A stretch of 45,602 bases of DNA from Klebsiella oxytoca NBRC 105695 (GTDB taxonomy: Bacteria; Pseudomonadota; Gammaproteobacteria; Enterobacterales; Enterobacteriaceae), in assembly GCF_001598695.1 (NCBI RefSeq), contig NZ_BCZK01000023.1:1-45602 (forward strand), given 5' to 3'. Below are positions 17,227 through 28,156 of this stretch, piece after piece. A model generated the notes under the pieces. It did no database searches and was not told the origin of the DNA. It worked only from the letters and a program-made list of their open reading frames with translations. Each line of letters starts with the position of its first letter. The stretch's first letter is position 1. Position numbers and translations under genes: made by a program.

Positions 17227-18216
17227 TTACGCCACCGGTTGACTATCCGCCGGGAACACGACCCCGGTCTGGCGACGAATTTCGCTCAGCAGCATCGCCG
17301 TGATGCGGCTCACTTCCAGACCCGGATGAACCACCTCGTTGGCTTCGACCAGACGCGCTAACTCCTCCGCTTCATACAGCATCGTATTGATATGCTGCGG
17401 CTGGGTGAGATCCTGAGATTTGCCGCCGCGCGGCACGAAACACACTTTCTGGCATTCGGAGATTTTTTCGATCACCAGCGCGCCGGCTTCGCCCTGAATT
17501 TCGCTGGGGATCGCCGAGTCGCTGACCTTTGAGTGGTGCAAAGTGACATCAAAATCCCCGTAGCTGAGAACGACCGTGCCCTGGCCATCGACGCCGCTCT
17601 CCAGCAGGCTGGCGGTTGCGTGCACCGCGCGAGGCTCGCCCCACAGCGCGACCGCCGAGGCCAGGCAGTAAAAGCCGATGTCCATAATCGAGCCGTTAGA
17701 GAAGGCCGGATTGAAGGTGTTGGGATTTTCACCGTCGAGATAGCGCTGATAGCGGGAAGAGTACTGGCAGTAGTTAATAAAGGCTTTGCGCAGCTTGCCG
17801 ATCTTGTCGAATGATTGTTTAAGCAGCAGGAAGTTTGGCAGGCTGGCGGTTTTGAACGCTTCGAAGAGCACCACGTTATTTTCCCGCGCCGTCTTAATGG
17901 CGGCTTCCACTTCCTGCAGATTCGAGGCCAGCGGTTTTTCGCAAATGACGTGCTTTTTATGGCGCAGAAACAGGCGGGTTTGCGGAAAGTGCAGCGAGTT
18001 TGGGCTGGCGATATAGACCGCGTCAACGTCAGGACTTTGCGCTAAATCTTCCAGCGAAGTGAAGAGATGTTCGACGGGATAGTCGCTGGCGAAAGCCTGG
18101 GCTTGCTCAAGGCTGCGGGAGTAGATGGCGGTGAGTTTATATTTGCCGGTTTCATGGGCGGCATCGACAAACTGCTTGGTTATCCAGTTTGTGCCAACAA
18201 CTGCGAAACGTATCAT
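17227..18216 (-). CDS. ygjR: Gfo/Idh/MocA family oxidoreductase YgjR
   Basis: A 329-residue NAD(P)-dependent oxidoreductase. The N-terminal Rossmann fold has MIRFAVVGTNWITKQF (GxxxxA-type motif), then VYIASPNSLHF and the family catalytic EKPLAS (~95-100); the C-terminal alpha/beta domain follows, with FNPAFSNGSIMDIGFYCLA. The start at 18216 is chosen because MIRFAVVG is the conserved first strand; an 18-residue upstream extension to 18270 is unconserved. Substrate unknown. It directly neighbours ygjP here; E. coli has ygjQ in between. Confidence 0.92.
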   Translation of the reverse strand: MIRFAVVGTNWITKQFVDAAHETGKYKLTAIYSRSLEQAQAFASDYPVEHLFTSLEDLAQSPDVDAVYIASPNSLHFPQTRLFLRHKKHVICEKPLASNLQEVEAAIKTARENNVVLFEAFKTASLPNFLLLKQSFDKIGKLRKAFINYCQYSSRYQRYLDGENPNTFNPAFSNGSIMDIGFYCLASAVALWGEPRAVHATASLLESGVDGQGTVVLSYGDFDVTLHHSKVSDSAIPSEIQGEAGALVIEKISECQKVCFVPRGGKSQDLTQPQHINTMLYEAEELARLVEANEVVHPGLEVSRITAMLLSEIRRQTGVVFPADSQPVA

Positions 18217-18285
18217 AAACGTTGACGAACTCCGTAAAAGGGACCTTTCGTCACTGTAGCACGGCATCATGACAAAACCAGTGCG

Positions 18286-18789
18286 CTATGGCGCAGAACG
18301 CTCTAACGAAAGCTGGGTCAGCCACAGGCGGGTATCAAACTCCAGCTGATGGTACTGCGGCTCCATATGGCAGCACAGCTGATAGAACGCTTTGTTGTGC
18401 TCTTTTTCCTTCAGGTGCGCCAGCTCGTGCACCACGATCATCCGCAGAAAATCCTCCGGCGCATCGCGAAAAACGGTGGCGACGCGAATTTCGGCTTTGG
18501 CCTTCAGCTTGCCGCCCTGAACGCGGGAGATGGCGGTATGCAGGCCGAGCGCGTTGTTAAGCACGTGGATCTTGTTGTCGTACATTACTTTGTTAATAGG
18601 CGCCGCGCCGCGCAGATAGCGGGACTTCAGATCCTGGGTGTACTGATACAGCGCTTTATCGTTGTTGATATCGTGGCCCTGCGGATAGCGCTTTTTCAGC
18701 ACCTCGCCGAGACGGTTCTGTTCGATTAACGCGGTGACCTGCGCCAGCAGGGATTCAGGGTAGCCCTGGAGATAGGTTAAAGTGCTCAT
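18286..18789 (-). CDS. ygjP: M48-like zinc metallopeptidase YgjP
   Basis: A 167-residue YgjP/SprT-like protein, the same length as E. coli YgjP. The zinc site HELAHLKEKEH has His121, Glu122, His125 and His131. The C-terminal HMEPQYHQLEFDTRLWLTQ is strongly conserved. E. coli YgjP is described as an uncharacterised zinc-dependent protein (UTP pyrophosphatase has been proposed for homologues). It is the last syntenic gene before the xyn cluster, separated from xynB by 78 bp. Confidence 0.94.
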   Translation of the reverse strand: MSTLTYLQGYPESLLAQVTALIEQNRLGEVLKKRYPQGHDINNDKALYQYTQDLKSRYLRGAAPINKVMYDNKIHVLNNALGLHTAISRVQGGKLKAKAEIRVATVFRDAPEDFLRMIVVHELAHLKEKEHNKAFYQLCCHMEPQYHQLEFDTRLWLTQLSLERSAP

Positions 18790-18867
18790 GCGGCCTGTTT
18801 GCGTAATTCAGCGACAACAGCCGCGGATTCTAGCACCCCGCGCGGGCAGGATGCCAGAAAGGCAGCG

Positions 18868-20511
18868 TTACTCGATTATCGCGTCTTCGACCGCCCGGTA
18901 GCTAAAGAAGTCAAACAGCGCCTCTTTACGATGCAGCATGCTATCCACGCAGGCCATGCCGACAAACGCGCCGGTAAACTCGCCATAGCGGCTGTATTCA
19001 TCGGAAAAAAGCGAGGTGTCGTAGACCGCGCCGATGTTGAGGTATTTTTCGCCATCCACGGACCACGAGCACTGTATCTCCCGGCCATTAATCGCCATCG
19101 CCAGATAGATTTCCCCCTCCGTAAGGCAGATTTTCTGCGGGTCGTCGTGACGCTCACCGTTGTCCATATAAATGATGGCCAGCTGCGCTGCGCCGGAGGC
19201 TTCATCCCTGGTTTTATGCAAAAACAGATAGTTCATATTGTCGTAGTAAAGCGCCAGGCCCGCGCTATGCTGATAAATCTCCGGGCTGAAATCCATTTTC
19301 GTGGTGATGGTGGCGTATACCGAGGTGAGCTTTTTCGCCAGCAGGCTGACTTTATTCAGCGAGCTCAGCGACTCCTGACCGCGTAAGGCAAGGTAACCCG
19401 CTTTACGCTCAAGGCTGGTAAAGCGCTGAAAGCGGATCCGCGGCGCATAGAAGGCGTTATCCAGCGTCTGCCCATCAAAATCATCCCTGTCTGGTTTAGC
19501 CGGAAACGGCTGAGAAGGCAGATTAGACTCTTCCACCTGGTGCTGAGCGAGGTTCCCCCCGGCCGCCATGCGCAGCCAGCCATCGTCGCTCCATACCATC
19601 TTTTGTATCGCCGTCTCGCGGCCTAGCGGGCAGCGCAACTCCTGGCGGAAGGGTCTGCTGCAAAGGTGGGTTAACCAGACTTCCCCCGTCGGGGACTCGA
19701 CGTAGCTGCCGTGCCCGGCCTTTTGCAGATAGGTTTGCGGATTGAAGTAGTGTGGTTTGAGATGACCTGCATCGTGGCGCTCGTTAAAATTCTCCGGCCA
19801 GGCGGTGACGATAGGATTTTGCGGATCGCCTTCATAGGGGCCAGCGACCTGCGTTGCGCGCGCCATAGTGACCGCATGGCCGTAACCGGTGCCGCCTTCA
19901 GCGACCATCAGATAGTAATAGTCGCCGCGGCGCGTCAAATGCGGTGCTTCTATACAACCGCGATCGGTCCCGCCGCGCCAGATCCGCTGCGGATAGCCGA
20001 CAACGCTTTGCCTTTGCGGTGAATACTCCACCAGGCAAATGGCGCCCGGTTTTTCGTAACCTTCGCGGGTTTCCCACTCCAGTGAAACGATCCATTTTTT
20101 ACCGTCGCTGTCGTGCAGGATAGAAGCATCGAAGCCGGCCGAGTGAAGATAAACCGGCTCACTCCACGGGCCGCTGATTTCACTGGCGGTAATAAGATAG
20201 TTATCTACATCAAAATAACGCGAATTCATGGAATTCATTACGCCATAAATAACGTAGAACAGCTTTTCCTCTTCACACCAGGTAAGGCTTGGCGCCCAAA
20301 TACCTTTGGCGGAGGGCAGCTTTTTTAAATCCGGATTCGTATCATCGGTGAGAACGTGGGTGAGTAATTGCCAATGTTTGAGATCTCTCGAATGGTAAAT
20401 CGGCAAGCCGGGAAACCATTCAAAGGAAGAGACAGCTACATAATAATCATCGCCGCGCCGACAGATACAGGGGTCCGGATTAAAACCTTTAAAAACAGGA
20501 TTCTGAATCAT
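18868..20511 (-). CDS. xynB: GH43 beta-xylosidase
   Basis: A 547-residue glycoside hydrolase 43 enzyme of the XynB/SXA type, probably cytoplasmic (no signal peptide). The catalytic triad is in place: Asp13 as base (FNPDPCI), Asp128 as pKa modulator (GFDASILHD) and Glu188 as acid (GCIEAPHL). The five-bladed propeller covers ~1-320 and a C-terminal beta-sandwich ~330-547. It releases xylose from xylobiose and short xylosides; arabinosidase side activity is common in the family. It lies on the same strand as the AraC regulator and near a GPH symporter, so the three form a xyloside-use unit absent from this locus in E. coli K-12. Confidence 0.93.
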   Translation of the reverse strand: MIQNPVFKGFNPDPCICRRGDDYYVAVSSFEWFPGLPIYHSRDLKHWQLLTHVLTDDTNPDLKKLPSAKGIWAPSLTWCEEEKLFYVIYGVMNSMNSRYFDVDNYLITASEISGPWSEPVYLHSAGFDASILHDSDGKKWIVSLEWETREGYEKPGAICLVEYSPQRQSVVGYPQRIWRGGTDRGCIEAPHLTRRGDYYYLMVAEGGTGYGHAVTMARATQVAGPYEGDPQNPIVTAWPENFNERHDAGHLKPHYFNPQTYLQKAGHGSYVESPTGEVWLTHLCSRPFRQELRCPLGRETAIQKMVWSDDGWLRMAAGGNLAQHQVEESNLPSQPFPAKPDRDDFDGQTLDNAFYAPRIRFQRFTSLERKAGYLALRGQESLSSLNKVSLLAKKLTSVYATITTKMDFSPEIYQHSAGLALYYDNMNYLFLHKTRDEASGAAQLAIIYMDNGERHDDPQKICLTEGEIYLAMAINGREIQCSWSVDGEKYLNIGAVYDTSLFSDEYSRYGEFTGAFVGMACVDSMLHRKEALFDFFSYRAVEDAIIE

Positions 20512-20639
20512 CGTATTTACCCTTAATGCGCAAAATATAGCGATGATTGTAAACAGGCGATAGCAAAGGGGATATATAGACTCTGGCTATTTATATAATA
20601 AACGTCTACTTATCCGGTGACGGCGCTCACAAAACCGCG

Positions 20640-21506
20640 TTATTTCTCCGCCCGGCTGCCTACGGCATCGGTGCTTCTGACTTTATGACGGAAGGCCAGC
20701 GGGGTGTCGTTCATCATCTCCTTAAACTTGAGGCAGAAGTAGGCGCTGTCGGTGAAGCCGGCGCTTTGCGAGATATCGCTGATCTTCAGGTCGGTATTGG
20801 TCAGCAGGTTGATAGCGATATTGAGTTTGCGCAGCAGCATAAATTTTTTGAAGCTGATACCGAAGGCGGATTTAAAGGTGCGGGAAAACCAGGATTTCGA
20901 CCACCGGCAGCGGCGGGCGGCTTCTTCGGTCGTCATCTCAAAATTTTCATTTTCATCAATGGATTGCAGAAGTTCAATCAGCTCGCTGAGGTAGCGGTGG
21001 TTGGTCCGTTCGGTAATGGGGACGGAATCTTTCAGGCTGTTAAAGGCATGCAGCAGCACGCGCTGCATCAGGGAACGGAACAGCGAATCGGCAAAGTCGC
21101 TGAACTCGCCGCACCAGCTCAGGAGCAGCTCCAGACGCTCGGCTTCCTCGCCGGAAAGGTAAGCGACTGCGCCGCAGTGCGCGGCGGGTAGCGACAGGTC
21201 ATATCCCTCAAGCCACTCTTTTTCGAATTGCATAAGATAACGCTTGTGGCTGGCAGCGGCCGGCAGCGTCATTTCATGGATCAATAAGGCAGGGACGAAA
21301 ACCAGAGTATTGTTTTTTATCGTAAATTTTTCATCACCAATCGAATAGCTGCCTGCCGACTCTCTGAACCACATCAGTTCGTCCATCATATGAAAATGGG
21401 GGACTACGTTTATACCATTGAAATCATTTATGTTATCTACCCGTAAGGTAAATAGCTCGCCGGCGCCCACGGGGATCTTTTCGAAAACGGGAGATTCGTC
21501 ACTCAT
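20640..21506 (-). CDS. AraC family regulator of the xyloside module
   Basis: A 288-residue AraC/XylS regulator: an N-terminal cupin-like sensing domain (VVPHFHMMDELMWF, ~25-110), then two helix-turn-helix units in the last 100 residues (EEAARRCRWSKSWFSRTFKSAFGISFKKFML and LKISDISQSAGFTDSAYFCLKFKEMMNDTPLAFR). The ATG at 21506 is preferred to the GTG at 21515. It is divergent from the transporter gene and upstream of xynB, so it probably activates both with a xyloside or xylose as inducer; that is inference. The 127-bp gap to xynB suggests a separate xynB promoter or a long leader. Confidence 0.88.
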   Translation of the reverse strand: MSDESPVFEKIPVGAGELFTLRVDNINDFNGINVVPHFHMMDELMWFRESAGSYSIGDEKFTIKNNTLVFVPALLIHEMTLPAAASHKRYLMQFEKEWLEGYDLSLPAAHCGAVAYLSGEEAERLELLLSWCGEFSDFADSLFRSLMQRVLLHAFNSLKDSVPITERTNHRYLSELIELLQSIDENENFEMTTEEAARRCRWSKSWFSRTFKSAFGISFKKFMLLRKLNIAINLLTNTDLKISDISQSAGFTDSAYFCLKFKEMMNDTPLAFRHKVRSTDAVGSRAEK

Positions 21507-21613
21507 CGGGTACACTCTTCTTATATTTAACAGGATGATTTATACATAATCGGTAGGCCCTTCGCAATAACGTACAGAGGACAAATATTAATGATGTTTC
21601 TGGCGGAGGCGCG
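21507..21613. promoter_or_regulatory. Divergent promoter region araC-type regulator / xyloside symporter
   Basis: About 100 AT-rich base pairs between the two divergent start codons. GGCGGAGG lies 5 nt before the symporter ATG. AraC-type half-sites would be expected here, but I could not assign them. Confidence 0.4.
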
Positions 21614-22957
21614 ATGAACACTGCCCGTATCAGTATTAAAGAAAAATTTAGCTATGGGTTAGGGGATACCGGCTGTAATTTAGTCTGGCAAACAGTGATG
21701 CTGTTTATGGCCTGGTTTTATACCGATGTATTTGGTTTAAGTCCGGCGCATATGGGAACCATGTTTCTCGCGGTAAGGGTATTAGACGCGGTGACCGATG
21801 TATTAATGGGGGCGGTGGCGGATCGTACCCGAACTAAATATGGGCAATTCCGACCTTATATTTTATGGTTCGCCATTCCTTTTGGCGTTCTTTGCTGCTT
21901 AACTTTTTATACGCCGGATTTCGGCTATACCGGCAAGCTCATTTATGCCTATGTTTCTTATACCTTATTATCGCTGGTTTATACGGCGATTAACGTTCCG
22001 TATTGCGCGATGATCAATAATATTTCTAACGACTCCCGCGAGCGCGTATCGCTCCAGTCCTGGCGCTTTGCGCTCAGTACGCTTGGCGGCCTGATTGTTT
22101 CGCTGACCGCGCTACCGCTGGTGGCGTGGTTGGGCCAGGGGAACGTACAAAACGGTTATTTTTACACCATGATCGTAATGGGGGGCCTGAGCATCATCCT
22201 GTTCTTTATCTGTTTTGGCCTGACGAAAGAGCGTTACACCACGGATATCGCGGTCAACAACCAAAGCAGCATTCTTGACGATCTAAAAACTCTGCTCGCC
22301 AACAAGGACTGGCGCATTTTGTTCGCGCTCAACGTCGTTAACCTGATTGCGGTGCTGTTTAAAGGCGGGACCACGCTCTATTACGTCAACAACATTATGG
22401 GGCGGGCGGATCTGGGTAGCCTGCTGCTGACCACCACCCTGGCCTCGGGCGTGCTGGGGGCGATGCTCTCACCGTTTATCTTTAAAAATATTGATAAAGT
22501 GAAAGGGTTTAAAATCTCGATGGCCATCGAGGCGGCGCTGCTGACGGGCATGTACTTCGTCCCGGCGGGGAACGTAGCCGCTATCTTTGCGCTGGTGATT
22601 ATCATCAATATTATCCAGCTGGCCGCCACGCCGCTGCAGTGGAGCATGCTGTCCGATATCATCGATGCGGAAGAAAAACGCAGCGGTAAAAAGCTCAGCG
22701 GGATCGTTTTTTCAACGAACCTGTTTGCCATCAAGCTGGGGATCGCCATCGGCGGCGCGCTGGTGGGCTATATGCTGGCCTGGGGCGACTACGTCGGCGG
22801 CGCAGCCCAGCAAACCGAGTCCGCGCTGCAGATGATTAAGCTGTTGTTTACCGTCTTCCCCGGCGTGCTGGTGGCGCTGCTGATTGTTATCATGAGCAAA
22901 TATAGTCTGGACGATAAGCGCCTGTCGCGCATGGCGCAGGACGACCTCCCGGCGTAA
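21614..22957 (+). CDS. xynT: GPH family xyloside:cation symporter
   Basis: A 447-residue transporter of the glycoside-pentoside-hexuronide:cation symporter family (MelB/XylP/YicJ/YagG type), about twelve membrane helices. Family motifs include KFSYGLGDTGCNLVW at the start, VLDAVTDVLMGAVADRTRTKYGQFRPYILW (the cation-site aspartates and the RxxxGxxRP loop), and LQWSMLSDIIDAEEKRSGKKLSGIVFSTNLFAIKLGIAIGG. Substrate inferred from the neighbouring beta-xylosidase. The first ~450 bp use AT-rich codons, unlike the rest of the gene. E. coli YagG/YagH in prophage CP4-6 is an analogous pair. Confidence 0.85.
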   Translation: MNTARISIKEKFSYGLGDTGCNLVWQTVMLFMAWFYTDVFGLSPAHMGTMFLAVRVLDAVTDVLMGAVADRTRTKYGQFRPYILWFAIPFGVLCCLTFYTPDFGYTGKLIYAYVSYTLLSLVYTAINVPYCAMINNISNDSRERVSLQSWRFALSTLGGLIVSLTALPLVAWLGQGNVQNGYFYTMIVMGGLSIILFFICFGLTKERYTTDIAVNNQSSILDDLKTLLANKDWRILFALNVVNLIAVLFKGGTTLYYVNNIMGRADLGSLLLTTTLASGVLGAMLSPFIFKNIDKVKGFKISMAIEAALLTGMYFVPAGNVAAIFALVIIINIIQLAATPLQWSMLSDIIDAEEKRSGKKLSGIVFSTNLFAIKLGIAIGGALVGYMLAWGDYVGGAAQQTESALQMIKLLFTVFPGVLVALLIVIMSKYSLDDKRLSRMAQDDLPA

Positions 22958-23061
22958 CGGGCTATCGCCCGGAAGAAGGAGATAATCGGCGCATCTCTAT
23001 TCTACTGGGCGGAGTTTGCGTATAAACTCGCGGGTTTTAGAGTTCCGGAGGCACAAAGGCG

Positions 23062-24192
23062 ATGAGCCAGGTAGAGTTAAACGGTGAGTTATTCACATTA
23101 GAGCGGTTCCCGCCGAATGCTGAAGAGGAAGCGCTTCAGGCGTGGGAAGCGGCGGATGAATATCTGCTGCAACAGGTGAATGATGTCGACGGCCTGACGC
23201 TCATTTTCAATGACAGCTTCGGCGCGCTGGGCTGCGCGCTGGCGGAACGCAATCCGGTCAGCATCAACGATTCCTACGTCTCTGAGCTGGCGACCCGCTA
23301 CAACCTGCGGATGAACGGCATTGATGAAGAGAGCGTACGTTTTCAGGATCCCCTGAGCGAACTGCCCGCAGCTCCGGCACTGGTGCTAATTAAAGTACCA
23401 AAACAGCTGGCGCTGCTGGAGCAGCAGCTGCGCGCTCTGCGCGCGGTTGTCACGCCAGAAACCCGCATCATCGCCGCTGCGAAAGCTCGCGACGTCCACA
23501 ATTCCACCCTGGCGCTGTTTGAGAAAATCCTTGGCACCACCACCACATCGCTGGCCTGGAAAAAGGCGCGGCTGATTTTCTGTACCTTTACCGCGCCTGA
23601 GGTAGCCGATGCGCCGCAAACTTACAGCTGGCAGCTGGACGGTACACCGTGGACGATTCACAACCACGCCAACGTGTTTGCCCGCAGCGGCCTGGATATT
23701 GGCGCGCGCTTCTTCCTGGAACACTTGCCAGTAAATATTGAAGGCGAGATCGCCGATCTCGGCTGCGGCAATGGCGTGATTGGCCTGAAAGCGCTGGCTT
23801 TAAACCCCGACGCCCGGGTGATGTTTACCGATGAGTCCTATATGGCGGTCGCTTCCAGCCGACTGAACGTCGAAACCAATCTGCCGGATGACCTCGAGCG
23901 CTGCGAGTTTATGGTGAATAACGCGCTGTCCGATATTGAACCGGACCGCTTCGCCGCCATCCTCTGCAACCCGCCGTTCCATCAGCAGCATGCGATCACC
24001 GATCATATTGCCTGGCAGATGTTTAACGATGCCCGTCGTAGCCTGAAGTACGGCGGCGAGCTGTATGTCGTCGGTAACCGCCACCTCGATTATTTCCGCA
24101 AGCTGAAGCGCGCGTTCGGTAACTGCACGACGATCGCCACTAATAATAAATTTGTGGTGTTGAAAGCGACAAAGATGCGCAAACAGCGTTGA
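23062..24192 (+). CDS. rlmG: 23S rRNA (guanine1835-N2)-methyltransferase RlmG
   Basis: A 376-residue two-domain methyltransferase (E. coli 378). The N-terminal inactive RsmC-like domain is followed by the catalytic domain with the SAM motif DLGCGNG (~232-238), an acidic motif [12 protein letters not shown], and the N2-guanine signature NPPF (~303-306). It methylates G1835 of 23S rRNA. The ATG has GGAGG upstream. It is single, between the xyn cluster and fadH; E. coli K-12 has the higBA toxin-antitoxin pair in the neighbouring gap, which is absent here. Confidence 0.96.
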   Translation: MSQVELNGELFTLERFPPNAEEEALQAWEAADEYLLQQVNDVDGLTLIFNDSFGALGCALAERNPVSINDSYVSELATRYNLRMNGIDEESVRFQDPLSELPAAPALVLIKVPKQLALLEQQLRALRAVVTPETRIIAAAKARDVHNSTLALFEKILGTTTTSLAWKKARLIFCTFTAPEVADAPQTYSWQLDGTPWTIHNHANVFARSGLDIGARFFLEHLPVNIEGEIADLGCGNGVIGLKALALNPDARVMFTDESYMAVASSRLNVETNLPDDLERCEFMVNNALSDIEPDRFAAILCNPPFHQQHAITDHIAWQMFNDARRSLKYGGELYVVGNRHLDYFRKLKRAFGNCTTIATNNKFVVLKATKMRKQR

Positions 24193-24215
24193 GGTGTATC
24201 GGCTTTCCCGGTTTC

Positions 24216-24250
24216 CCCGGCTTGCGGCTGACGCCTTAGCCGGGCTACCG
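24216..24250. repeat. REP-like palindrome between rlmG and fadH
   Basis: CCCGGCT (24216-24222) pairs with AGCCGGG (24238-24244) in a GCCTTAGCCGGGCTAC context, and a degenerate second copy (CCTTAGCCGGGATACC) follows to about 24272. Together they fill the convergent gap between rlmG and fadH. Confidence 0.65.
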
Positions 24251-24290
24251 GTTGATACCTTAGCCGGGATACCGGCCGGGTTTCCTTTCC

Positions 24291-26354
<2,064 letters not shown>

Positions 26355-26434
26355 TTACTAATTTAGCCGCCGCGGGCAAAAAGGGAAAAGGGGAGTGCGG
26401 CGATTGTGATGGGATTCAAAGAACGGCGGAAGGT

Positions 26435-26540
26435 TCTCCCTTCTCCCACCGGGAAAGGGAGAAGGGCGGAATAGCGCAGGGGGCCAGTGAAGCCCGGACT
26501 GTTCTCTCTCCTGTCGGGGAGAGGCTTAGGGTGAGGGGGC
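26435..26540 (-). repeat. Intergenic hairpin repeat, copy 1 (left of the lsr block)
   Basis: Contains CCCTTCTCCC/GGGAGAAGGG (26438-26466) and a second CTCTCC/GGAGAG hairpin followed on the plus strand by TTAGGGTGAGGGGGC. The same layout recurs at 35080-35175 in the same orientation. On the minus strand it reads CCCTCACCCTAAGCCTCTCC, a motif widespread in proteobacterial intergenic DNA. It overlaps the lsrK stop codon (26526-26528). Confidence 0.75.
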
Positions 26541-28136
26541 AACGCGCTCGCGGCGCGCCAGACCCGGCGCCTGCCACATGGAGGTCGTCAATCCGCTGTC
26601 CACCAGACCGAGCTGCTCGGCGTACACCGACTGCCATTTGGTCATCATCTCCTGATACAGCTCCCGATGCGCGGGATTAGGCGTAAATTCCCGGTACCAG
26701 CTCACCAGTCTCTCACCCGTTGTCGCCATATCGGCGTATAGCCCGGCGCCGGTGCCGGCGGCGATCGCGCAGCCCAGCGCCGTCGCTTCGCGGACCTCCG
26801 GCACCCGCACCGGCAGACCGGTGACATCGCTGAGGATCTGGCTCCACAGCGCCCCTTTTGCACCGCCGCCGGCAAAGACCAGGCTATCAAACTGCACGCC
26901 GGAAAACTGCGAAATCTGCGCCAGGTTGCAGGCGGAGACAATCGCCGCGTTCTCTTCCAGCGCACGGAAAAGCGTGGCCTTATTGCATTTTTCCGGGTCG
27001 ATGGAGAGGTTAATAAACGATGGCGCAGCGTGGTACCACTGCTTAAAGTGCATGGCGTCAGAGAAAATCGGCATCACCCCGTGGGAACCCGCCGGTACGC
27101 GGCTGGCCATCTCTTCGAGCAGGCTGTAGGCGTCAACGCCAAGCCGCTCGGCAATGAGCTTCTCTTCTGCGCAGAAAGCATCACGGAACCAGCGCATGGT
27201 CAGGCCGGTAAAAAAGCTGATGGACTCCGCCTGCGCCATGCCGGGTATGACGTGCGGGTTAACGCGAATATTCATCTCCGGGTCAGTACGGACTTCCGGC
27301 AGGTTAACCACCTGCTGCCAGAAAGTGCCGCCGAGCACCGCCGTCTGCCCGGCGCGCACCACGCCGAGACCCAGGCAGCCGAGCTGGACGTCGCCGCCGC
27401 CCATCACCACCGGCGTGCCTGCGCGCAGCCCGCTTTGCGCCGCCGCTGCGTCGGTCACCGCCCCCAGTACGCTGCCGGTCTCCTTGACCGGCGAGAGAAT
27501 ATCGGCCCGCAGTCCGGCCATATCCAGCAGCGCCGGGCGCCAGTCGCGGCTGAACAGGTCGAGCATGCCGGTGGTTCCGGCGTTAGAAGGGTCGACCGCC
27601 AGCTCGCCGGAGAGCTTCGCCGCCAGCCAGTCGCTGATCATGGTGATGGTCGCCGCTTTGCGGTAGATATCCGGGCGATGGTGGGCCAGCCAAAGCAGGC
27701 GCGGCATGGCGCTCAGCGCCAGGGTCTGCCCCGACACGCTGTACACTTCGGATTCAAAACGGTCGTCGTGGATCTCTTTGAGCTCCGCCACCTCGCGGCT
27801 GGCGCGAGCGTCAACGTTGGCGCAGGCCCAGATGGCCTCGCCGTTGCGGTCGTAAAGCACGATGCCTTCACGCATCGAGCAGCAGGCCACGGACTGAATA
27901 TCCGCCGCAGAGAGATGGGCGGCGGCCAGCGCCTGGCGGATACACTGACAGGCCAGCTGCCAGTTGACGCTGAGATCGAACTCCATCGAGCCGGGGACAT
28001 TGTCCACGCTCAGGTGCTTCCATTCGGCCTGACCGACCGCAATCTGACGGCCCTGGAGATCGAATACGACCGCCCGAACGCTGCCGGTCCCGGCATCTAA
28101 CGCTAACAGGTAACTCATGACATGCGCCTCGCTCAT
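26526..28136 (-). CDS. lsrK: Autoinducer-2 kinase LsrK
   Basis: A 536-residue FGGY-family kinase that phosphorylates imported AI-2 (DPD), trapping it and producing the LsrR inducer. N-terminal phosphate-binding [22 protein letters not shown], the catalytic region [11 protein letters not shown], and the C-terminal [17 protein letters not shown] are all present. After the conserved [11 protein letters not shown] the protein runs on [10 protein letters not shown] before the stop; these last residues and the stop come from intergenic repeat copy 1. The ATG at 28136 overlaps no gene; a second ATG at 28118 has a better-placed GAGG and may be the true start. It is in an operon with lsrR. Confidence 0.94.
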   Translation of the reverse strand: MSEAHVMSYLLALDAGTGSVRAVVFDLQGRQIAVGQAEWKHLSVDNVPGSMEFDLSVNWQLACQCIRQALAAAHLSAADIQSVACCSMREGIVLYDRNGEAIWACANVDARASREVAELKEIHDDRFESEVYSVSGQTLALSAMPRLLWLAHHRPDIYRKAATITMISDWLAAKLSGELAVDPSNAGTTGMLDLFSRDWRPALLDMAGLRADILSPVKETGSVLGAVTDAAAAQSGLRAGTPVVMGGGDVQLGCLGLGVVRAGQTAVLGGTFWQQVVNLPEVRTDPEMNIRVNPHVIPGMAQAESISFFTGLTMRWFRDAFCAEEKLIAERLGVDAYSLLEEMASRVPAGSHGVMPIFSDAMHFKQWYHAAPSFINLSIDPEKCNKATLFRALEENAAIVSACNLAQISQFSGVQFDSLVFAGGGAKGALWSQILSDVTGLPVRVPEVREATALGCAIAAGTGAGLYADMATTGERLVSWYREFTPNPAHRELYQEMMTKWQSVYAEQLGLVDSGLTTSMWQAPGLARRERVAPSP

Positions 28137-28156
28137 GTTGCGCGGCGCAGGGCCAT

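Noticed and set aside
26416..26637. 73-codon frame containing [12 protein letters not shown]
   Set aside because: This peptide is the familiar translation of the CCCTCACCCTAA-type intergenic repeat, not a gene.
27030..28100. 356-codon open frame antisense to lsrK
   Set aside because: Shadow of lsrK; rich in His/Arg/Gly with no domain.
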